Below, piece by piece: positions 58,686 to 64,000 of a stretch of 64,000 bases of DNA. The stretch is taken from contig JADJLB010000004.1 of NCBI GenBank assembly GCA_016705685.1, positions 62,001 to 126,000 on the forward strand, given 5' to 3'. Position 1 is the first letter of the stretch, and the number at the start of each line of letters is the position of its first letter. The notes beneath the pieces are model-generated. The model did not search any database and was not told the DNA's origin. It worked only from the letters and a program-made list of their open reading frames with translations. The DNA comes from Propionivibrio sp. GTDB taxonomy: Bacteria; Pseudomonadota; Gammaproteobacteria; Burkholderiales; Rhodocyclaceae. A program made the position numbers and the translations under genes.

Positions 58686-59729
58686 TTACTTGACTACAGC
58701 CATGACCGGTTTGCCGGTGGCGTCCTTGAGTTGAGCCCACGAACTGTGGATCAGCTTGACCAGGCTGTCGGGGAGCGGCACATAGTCGAGCTCCATCGCC
58801 ATATTGTCGCCGTTCCTGTACGACCAATCGAAGAACTTGATGACTTCGGCCGCCTGCGCCGGCTTGTCCTGAATCTTGTGCATCAGGATGAAGGTGGCGC
58901 CAGTGATCGGCCAGGAATCCTTACCCGGCTCGTCGGTCAGGATTTCGTAAAACGCGGATTTGCTCCAATCGGCGTGGGCCGCTGCCGCCTTGAAACTGGA
59001 ATCGCCCGGCGTAACAAAACTGCCGGCGCTGTTCTTCAGCATGACGTAGGTCATGTTGTTCTGCTTGGCATAGGCGTACTCGACATAGCCAATGGAGCCG
59101 GGCAGACGCTGGACGAAGGCCGACACGCCTTCATTGCCTTTGCCGCCGAGCCCGACCGGCCACTGTACCGCCGTGCCTTCGCCAACCTTCTGTTTCCATT
59201 CGGCGCTGACCTTGGACAGATAGTTGCTGAAGATGAAGGTCGTGCCTGAACCGTCGGCACGCCGAACGACTCCGATATCGTTTGCCGGCAGGGCCAAACC
59301 AGGATTGAGTTCGGCAACGGCCTTGTCATTCCATTTGGCGATTTTGCCGAGGTAAATATCGGCCAGTACGGCGCCGGTCAGCTTGAGTTCTCCGGGCTTG
59401 ATGCCGGCCAGATTGATCACCGGTACGACGCCCCCGATAACGGTCGGGAATTGCATGAGTCCGTCCTTGTCAAGCACTTCAGGTTTCAATGGCATGTCCG
59501 AGGCGCCGAAATCAACGGTCTTGGCCGTGATTTGCTTGATGCCACCACCGGAACCGATGGACTGATAGTTCACCTTGTTGCCGCTTGCCTGATGGTAGGC
59601 GGCAGCCCATTTGGCGTAGATCGGGGCGGGGAATGAAGCACCGGCGCCGGTTACTTCGACGGCTTGAACGGCCATTGACGCGGATACGGCGATCACCGAC
59701 AAGGAAAGGCTGCGAATGAATCTCGTCAT
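58686..59729 (-). CDS. pstS: Phosphate-binding periplasmic protein
   Basis: A 347-residue binding protein with a signal peptide (about residues 1-24, ending AVQA). The N-terminus VEVTGAGASFPAPIYAKWAAAYH and the phosphate ligand segments SGGGIKQ, DFGASDMP and RADGSGTTFIFSNYLS are typical of PstS. ATG 59729 has AGGAG upstream. It is the first gene of the leftward pstSCAB unit and is divergent from the CYTH-CHAD gene. Confidence 0.96.
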   Translation of the reverse strand: MTRFIRSLSLSVIAVSASMAVQAVEVTGAGASFPAPIYAKWAAAYHQASGNKVNYQSIGSGGGIKQITAKTVDFGASDMPLKPEVLDKDGLMQFPTVIGGVVPVINLAGIKPGELKLTGAVLADIYLGKIAKWNDKAVAELNPGLALPANDIGVVRRADGSGTTFIFSNYLSKVSAEWKQKVGEGTAVQWPVGLGGKGNEGVSAFVQRLPGSIGYVEYAYAKQNNMTYVMLKNSAGSFVTPGDSSFKAAAAHADWSKSAFYEILTDEPGKDSWPITGATFILMHKIQDKPAQAAEVIKFFDWSYRNGDNMAMELDYVPLPDSLVKLIHSSWAQLKDATGKPVMAVVK

Positions 59730-60060
59730 GAGTTACTCCTCTGTGGATTGACGGAACGGGTAAACGCGGCCAGATTAGCTACCGAATGTTTCAACCGCGT
59801 TACAACTTCGAAATCGGCCCGGAAACCGTCGGGCATGCGAGGCTGTTCGGAGAAATAAAGCAGTACCCAAAGCAGAGCCTTCCCGCTGAATTGTTGATTG
59901 CCTGCGGGCCTCGAAAGGAAGGAGCTTGCCGTTTTGTTTCGTGCTTTTTCCGGGCTACATTGAATTCCCGACCAATCCGGTTGTAACAATAACGTAATGA
60001 TATTGAACAAGACAAGCGACTTTCATCCCTGCTAAACTCAAGCTCGAAGGGATCACCCGA
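59730..60060. other. pstS / CYTH-CHAD divergent promoter region
   Basis: About 330 bases without a gene. A Pho-box-like segment (two copies of a degenerate CTGTCAT-type unit, TTGTAAC-AATA-ACGTAAT at 59981-59998) matches the consensus only in part (about 4 of 7 positions in each half), so this is weak. If real it would give PhoB control of pstS and possibly of the divergent polyphosphate-type gene. Nothing else is supported. Confidence 0.3.
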
Positions 60061-61581
60061 ATGCCAATGGAAATTGAGCTCAAATTACGTTTGTCGCCCG
60101 CGCAGGCGCGACGTTTGCCGTCGCTTCCGTCCTTGTCCGGGCGGGTTCCACAGAAGTATCGATTGCTCAACACCTACTATGACACCCCGGATTTTGCCTT
60201 ACGCAATCGTGGCATAGCGCTGCGCTTGCGACGCAAGGGCTGGGCGGTGTGGTTGATGACCGTCAAGTGCGGCGCCTCCGGCGCGGGTGGTCTGGCCCAG
60301 CGTAGCGAGTGGGAAGCGCCGACGCAGCCCGGAGTGTTCAATTTTTCCATTGTCACCGACAACTCCCTGCGCGAGTTTCTGGTTTCTCACCAGCACGCTC
60401 TGCAGCCTGTTTTTTCGACCGACTTTACGCGAACCGCGTGGACGTTGACACTGGCCGGATCGGTCGTCGAACTGGCGCTCGATCGGGGAAAGATCAGCGC
60501 GCCGGGAGTCGGTGGCTCCACTGCTCCGGTCAGCAAGCCGCTTTGCGAGTTGGAGCTGGAGCTGGTGGAGGGCGCATCACCGGATGCGCTTTTTGCTCTG
60601 GCCATCGAGTTGGCCGACGAACTGCATCTACACCCCGAGATTGCCAGCAAGGCGGAGCGCGGCTATGCCTTGTCCGATGCGGCACTGGCCGGCCCGGTCA
60701 AGGCTTTCGCTTCCACCGTCACTCAGGATATGAGGCCGATTGATGCCTTTCGATCCATCGCCTTATCCTGTCTCTTGCAACTGCAACGCAATGAGGCGGG
60801 CGCCGTCGTCGGAGAAAACCCGGAATACGTCCACCAGGCCAGAGTGGCCATCCGGCGCCTGCGTTCGGCCTTCAAACTGTTTTCTCCGGTGCTTGAAGCC
60901 GGCTTTGTCAAGGTCTATGGGCCACGCTGGGGAAAACTGGCGGGTGGCCTTGGCAGTGCGCGCGACTGGGATGTTTTTCTGACCGAAACGCTGGCGCCAC
61001 TGGAAGAGGCATTTCCCGGCGATGCCGATCTGGCGGTGTTAAGAGCCCGGGGCGAGTCGACCAAAGCCAAGGCGCAGGCCGCGGCTGGGGTGACCTTGAA
61101 ACAGAAAGGGTACAGCCAGCTCCTGCTGGCCTTTACCGCGGCGCTGTTCAGGGTGGCAGCCCCGACGATAGAAGCATCGGGAAAAGCGTCGCGGACGCGC
61201 TTGCGCAAGTTTGCCGCGCGCCGGCTGCAAAAGCGGGCTGAGATGATCGAGCTGTTGGTAAACGAACACGCGAAAATGAACGCCGAACGACGTCATGAAT
61301 TGCGGATTTCATTCAAGAAACTGCGCTACGCGCTCGAATTCTTTACGCCGATTTTGCCGCGCAAGCGCCTGTTGGCCTATCAGATTTCCGTGGCCAAGAT
61401 CCAGGATTTGCTCGGGACGCTCAACGATCAAGTCACGGCTTCGCGACTGATCAAGGAGATGCATCCGAAAGGCGAGCGCGATTCATTGACCCGGGGTTGG
61501 ATTGCTGGCCGCACCCAGCTGCTGCTGGAAGCATTGGGTGTCGAATTGCGCAAATTCGTGGCGGGGCAGAAACCCTGGTAG
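60061..61581 (+). CDS. CYTH and CHAD domain protein (polyphosphate-related)
   Basis: A 506-residue protein with an N-terminal CYTH domain (about 3-200, opening with the ExExK motif MEIELKLRL) and a C-terminal CHAD domain (about 215-500), with conserved histidines and Arg/Lys-rich helices (VHQARVAIRRLRSAFKLF and MNAERRHELRISFKKLRYALEFF). CYTH enzymes hydrolyse triphosphates, and CHAD domains bind polyphosphate granules in characterised proteins. The neighbour pstSCAB fits a role in phosphate or polyphosphate handling, but the activity is inferred. ATG 60061 or the in-frame ATG 60067 may be the start. Confidence 0.92.
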   Translation: MPMEIELKLRLSPAQARRLPSLPSLSGRVPQKYRLLNTYYDTPDFALRNRGIALRLRRKGWAVWLMTVKCGASGAGGLAQRSEWEAPTQPGVFNFSIVTDNSLREFLVSHQHALQPVFSTDFTRTAWTLTLAGSVVELALDRGKISAPGVGGSTAPVSKPLCELELELVEGASPDALFALAIELADELHLHPEIASKAERGYALSDAALAGPVKAFASTVTQDMRPIDAFRSIALSCLLQLQRNEAGAVVGENPEYVHQARVAIRRLRSAFKLFSPVLEAGFVKVYGPRWGKLAGGLGSARDWDVFLTETLAPLEEAFPGDADLAVLRARGESTKAKAQAAAGVTLKQKGYSQLLLAFTAALFRVAAPTIEASGKASRTRLRKFAARRLQKRAEMIELLVNEHAKMNAERRHELRISFKKLRYALEFFTPILPRKRLLAYQISVAKIQDLLGTLNDQVTASRLIKEMHPKGERDSLTRGWIAGRTQLLLEALGVELRKFVAGQKPW

Positions 61582-61758
61582 CGCGGATTCCAAGTTTTTA
61601 CCCGAGGGGGCTTTCTTTCACTGTTATGGGGATCTCCGCGAGTTGGGCTCTGTTCGGCTGCTCTTGCGGTAGATTAACCACGGCAAGTTTCAGTACAATG
61701 ACAGGCTTTAGCGCCTCGCCACTCTGGCGCGGGCGGGCGATGACTGGGGACGATTAAA

Positions 61759-63126
61759 ATGACAAGAAAATATTTTGGCACGGACGGTGTGCGCGGTCAG
61801 GTCGGGCAGGCGCCGATTACGCCGGAATTCGTGATGCGCCTCGGCTATTCAGCGGGTAAGGTGCTTGTTGAAGACCCGTCGGCACGCGGCCACCTTAAGG
61901 CGGGTGAGCGCCCGGCCGTGCTGATCGGCAAGGACACGCGAATCTCGGGGTACATGCTGGAAGCCTCGCTGGAAGCCGGTTTCGCGGCGGCGGGGGTCGA
62001 TGTCTGCCTGGTCGGCCCCATTCCGACGCCGGCCGTGGCTTACCTGACGCGCGCGCTGCGTCTGCAGGCCGGAATCGTCATCTCGGCTTCGCACAACCCT
62101 TTCTACGATAACGGCATCAAGTTTTTTTCGGCGCACGGAACCAAGCTGGAAGACGCGCTGGAAGCCAAGATTGAAGCCGGAATTGAATCGCCGCTGGTCT
62201 GCGTGGCCTCGGCGGATCTGGGGCGTGCGCGACGGATCGACGATGCGGCAGGGCGTTATATCGAATTTTGCAAGAGCTCGTTTCCGAACGATCTCGATCT
62301 GCGCGGACTGAAGATCGTCGTCGATTGCGCGCATGGAGCGGCGTACAACATCGCGCCGCACGTTTTTCACGAGTTGGGGGCCGAGGTGATCGCCATCGGC
62401 GCCGAACCCAACGGTCTGAACATCAACAAGGACGTGGGCGCGACATCGACCGGAGCCTTGAGCATGGCCGTCAGAGCGCATCAGGCCGATCTGGGCATTG
62501 CCCTCGATGGCGATGCGGACCGCGTGATGATGATTGATGCCGCGGGCACGGTCTATGACGGCGACCAGTTGCTCCTGGCTGTCGTGCGTAGCCGGCTGCG
62601 TCAGGGACCGGTGGCCGGCGTGGTCGGAACGTTGATGACCAATCTGGCCTTCGAGCACGCTCTGGAGGGCATGAAAGTGCCCTTTGCGCGGGCCGCTGTC
62701 GGCGACCGCTACGTACTGGAAATGCTGCGTGAAAAGGGCTGGTTGTTCGGGGGCGAGAATTCGGGCCATATCCTGTGTCTCGACAAACACACGACCGGCG
62801 ACGGCATCATCTCGGCCCTGCAGGTACTTTCAGCGTTGTGCGAGGAAGGCGGCGACCTGACCGCGCTGCTCGGTCAAATGGTTCTCTATCCGCAGGTCCT
62901 GATCAATGTGCCACTAGTCAAGGGTTTCCCCTGGAAGGACCATCCGATGATTGCTGCCGTGCAGCGCGACGTCGAAGCGGCGCTTCGGGGCGAGGGCCGG
63001 GTATTGTTGCGCGCTTCGGGCACCGAGCCGCTGTTGCGGGTCATGGTCGAAGGGCAGAATGCCGAGAAGGTCCAGGACGCCGCCGAAAAACTTGCCGCGG
63101 CAGTGCGCGAGGCGGTTTCGTCTTAA
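61759..63126 (+). CDS. glmM: Phosphoglucosamine mutase
   Basis: A 455-residue enzyme that turns glucosamine-6-phosphate into glucosamine-1-phosphate for peptidoglycan and LPS. The phosphoserine loop is [16 protein letters not shown] (about residues 100-115), the metal loop is [13 protein letters not shown], the sugar loop is [19 protein letters not shown] and the phosphate loop is [17 protein letters not shown] near the end. In other proteobacteria it directly follows folP; here a phosphate block lies between. Confidence 0.97.
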   Translation: MTRKYFGTDGVRGQVGQAPITPEFVMRLGYSAGKVLVEDPSARGHLKAGERPAVLIGKDTRISGYMLEASLEAGFAAAGVDVCLVGPIPTPAVAYLTRALRLQAGIVISASHNPFYDNGIKFFSAHGTKLEDALEAKIEAGIESPLVCVASADLGRARRIDDAAGRYIEFCKSSFPNDLDLRGLKIVVDCAHGAAYNIAPHVFHELGAEVIAIGAEPNGLNINKDVGATSTGALSMAVRAHQADLGIALDGDADRVMMIDAAGTVYDGDQLLLAVVRSRLRQGPVAGVVGTLMTNLAFEHALEGMKVPFARAAVGDRYVLEMLREKGWLFGGENSGHILCLDKHTTGDGIISALQVLSALCEEGGDLTALLGQMVLYPQVLINVPLVKGFPWKDHPMIAAVQRDVEAALRGEGRVLLRASGTEPLLRVMVEGQNAEKVQDAAEKLAAAVREAVSS

Positions 63127-63197
63127 TGTGCCAACTGGCTCGCGGGCTACCGGTCACTGAACATTCTCCCGACAGTATGAAGGTGCTGTGACGTCCT

Positions 63198-63562
63198 TCA
63201 AGCGATCCCCGGGTTGATGACCTCCAGGCCAAGATCAGCAAAGTCACGAACATTCCGCGTGACGACGGTCATCGCATGCACCAAGGTTGTCGTGGCGATC
63301 AGACCGTCACGAACCGGACGGGGGTCAGACACCTGAAGCCGGGCGCCACGTTGGGCGACGGCCGTATCCACCGACAGAGTCCGTCACGAGAAAGCCGGCA
63401 ACACCCCGATCTCGAGGTCTCGTACGACGATGACGGACAGATGGCGGATAGATACAAATCGGTCGCTTCGACGCCGTCGGCCCATCCGGCCACATGACGA
63501 TTCGCTTTTCCGGAACGGATCTTCCGTAGCTCGGACACAATATTGGTATCGAGCAAGAACAT
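63198..63562 (-). pseudogene. PIN-domain toxin (VapC/FitB-like), degraded
   Basis: Starts at ATG 63562 with MFLLDTNIVSELRKIRSGKA and ATDLYLSAI, typical of VapC/FitB PIN ribonucleases. After this the frame is lost: DLEIGVLPAFS continues in another frame, joined by an apparent deletion of about 30 codons. TGA follows in place of a Gly codon. The end, RTLSVDTAVAQRGARLQVSDPRPVRDGLIATT..VTRNVRDF, is in the second frame up to the stop at 63198. The metal-binding Asp residues are still seen in separate pieces. No partner antitoxin is recognisable upstream. This is a decayed toxin gene. Confidence 0.8.
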
Positions 63563-63628
63563 CAGGAGAAACACGCCGATTGTGCAAGATCACGCGCTGG
63601 CGAAGGCCAATACGCCAAAGTATTCGGA

Positions 63629-64000
63629 CTACACCGCGTAGGGCTGATGTAGCCAGCCGCGCACCACTTCGATATCGCCGTGAGGAAGATAGCCGTAGCC
63701 AGACATTGAGTCCTCGATGACGCAATCAGCGACCCAGTGTGGAACGGCCTTGGAGGTGAGCATGTGGAAATACCAGGCCATCGGGTAGCCGGATTCTCGA
63801 TCGAAATGAGAAAGCGCTGCACTCAGTTCGAGCCCGCTACTGCCTGCTACGGCCTCGAATTCCGGCGCATCACCGGTCTGCGTGGAGATTGGCTGGGCGC
63901 GGAAAACAGGTTGATGGTAGTGATCGAGGTGTTCGCGGGTGGCGATCACCCAGTGGTTAGAATAAGCGCTGGTACTGCTGGCACTGCTTTTCGACCAATC
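63629..64000 (-). CDS. Hypothetical protein, partial (5' end beyond window)
   Basis: Reading frame open from the window edge to the stop at 63629, at least 123 residues. No start codon can be placed, although a GTG lies in frame at 63949. The protein has Trp/Tyr/His-rich stretches (WYFHMLTSKAVPHWVADC and WLHQPYAV) and no domain I recognise. It lies upstream of the decayed PIN toxin, in the same direction, 66 bases away. Whether it is a live gene or part of a degraded mobile segment cannot be decided from this fragment. Confidence 0.45.
   Translation of the reverse strand, partial: DWSKSSASSTSAYSNHWVIATREHLDHYHQPVFRAQPISTQTGDAPEFEAVAGSSGLELSAALSHFDRESGYPMAWYFHMLTSKAVPHWVADCVIEDSMSGYGYLPHGDIEVVRGWLHQPYAV

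Overview
The window looks like an ordinary chromosomal segment of a betaproteobacterium, most likely of the Rhodocyclales and possibly a polymer-accumulating lineage such as Dechloromonas, Propionivibrio or Accumulibacter. This rests on gene content and order rather than any marker search: rne/rluC divergent, ssb-MFS-uvrA, thrS-infC-rpmI-rplT-pheS-pheT-ihfA-merR-tRNA-Pro, accA-tilS, lysS-prfB, carAB-greA-DUF4149-(yhbY)-rlmE-ftsH-folP and glmM are typical of that class. PhaR (polyhydroxybutyrate control), a GlgM/GlgE alpha-glucan pair, a complete pstSCAB phosphate transporter and a CYTH-CHAD (polyphosphate-type) protein suggest storage of carbon and phosphate polymers. No complete mobile element, CRISPR array or rRNA operon was seen.

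Layout. 1-13 kb: 3'-truncated rne, rluC, a HAD phosphatase, phaR, rimO, an FAD-linked D-2-hydroxyacid dehydrogenase, iorAB, folD, purE and sua5, mostly rightward. 13.3-15.5 kb: a small leftward unit of a 15-codon Lys-rich peptide ORF, a perfect 19-bp hairpin, a membrane-fused ABC protein with an unusually short ATPase domain, and a secreted SRPBCC-like protein. This is the least explained locus in the window. 16-21.7 kb: glgM, glgE, a secreted thermonuclease-like protein and two overlapping paralogous beta-hydroxyacid dehydrogenases. 21.8-31.2 kb: the leftward translation and aminoacyl-tRNA synthetase block with tRNA-Pro and tRNA-Val, then ssb and an MFS transporter. 31.3-37.4 kb: uvrA, HU, tRNA-Ala(CGC), accA, tilS. 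37.4-46.2 kb: a Sel1 protein, carbonic anhydrase, purC, tRNA-Arg, an IclR regulator, an orphan ParA, rpsT, a glycine-zipper protein, lysS and prfB with its programmed frameshift. 46.4-56 kb: carAB, greA, rlmE, ftsH, folP. 56-63 kb: leftward pstSCAB, then CYTH-CHAD and glmM. 63.1-64 kb: a decayed PIN toxin and an unrecognised partial ORF.

Regulation visible in the DNA includes an ATC start codon for infC, the prfB frameshift site, intrinsic terminator-like hairpins before pheST and in the carA leader, a tRNA-Val/thrS leader hairpin, and a hexanucleotide repeat that gives pstA seven in-frame ATG codons. Most genes are well-conserved housekeeping genes; the main candidates for new biology are the mini-peptide/ABC/SRPBCC unit and the variable start of pstA.
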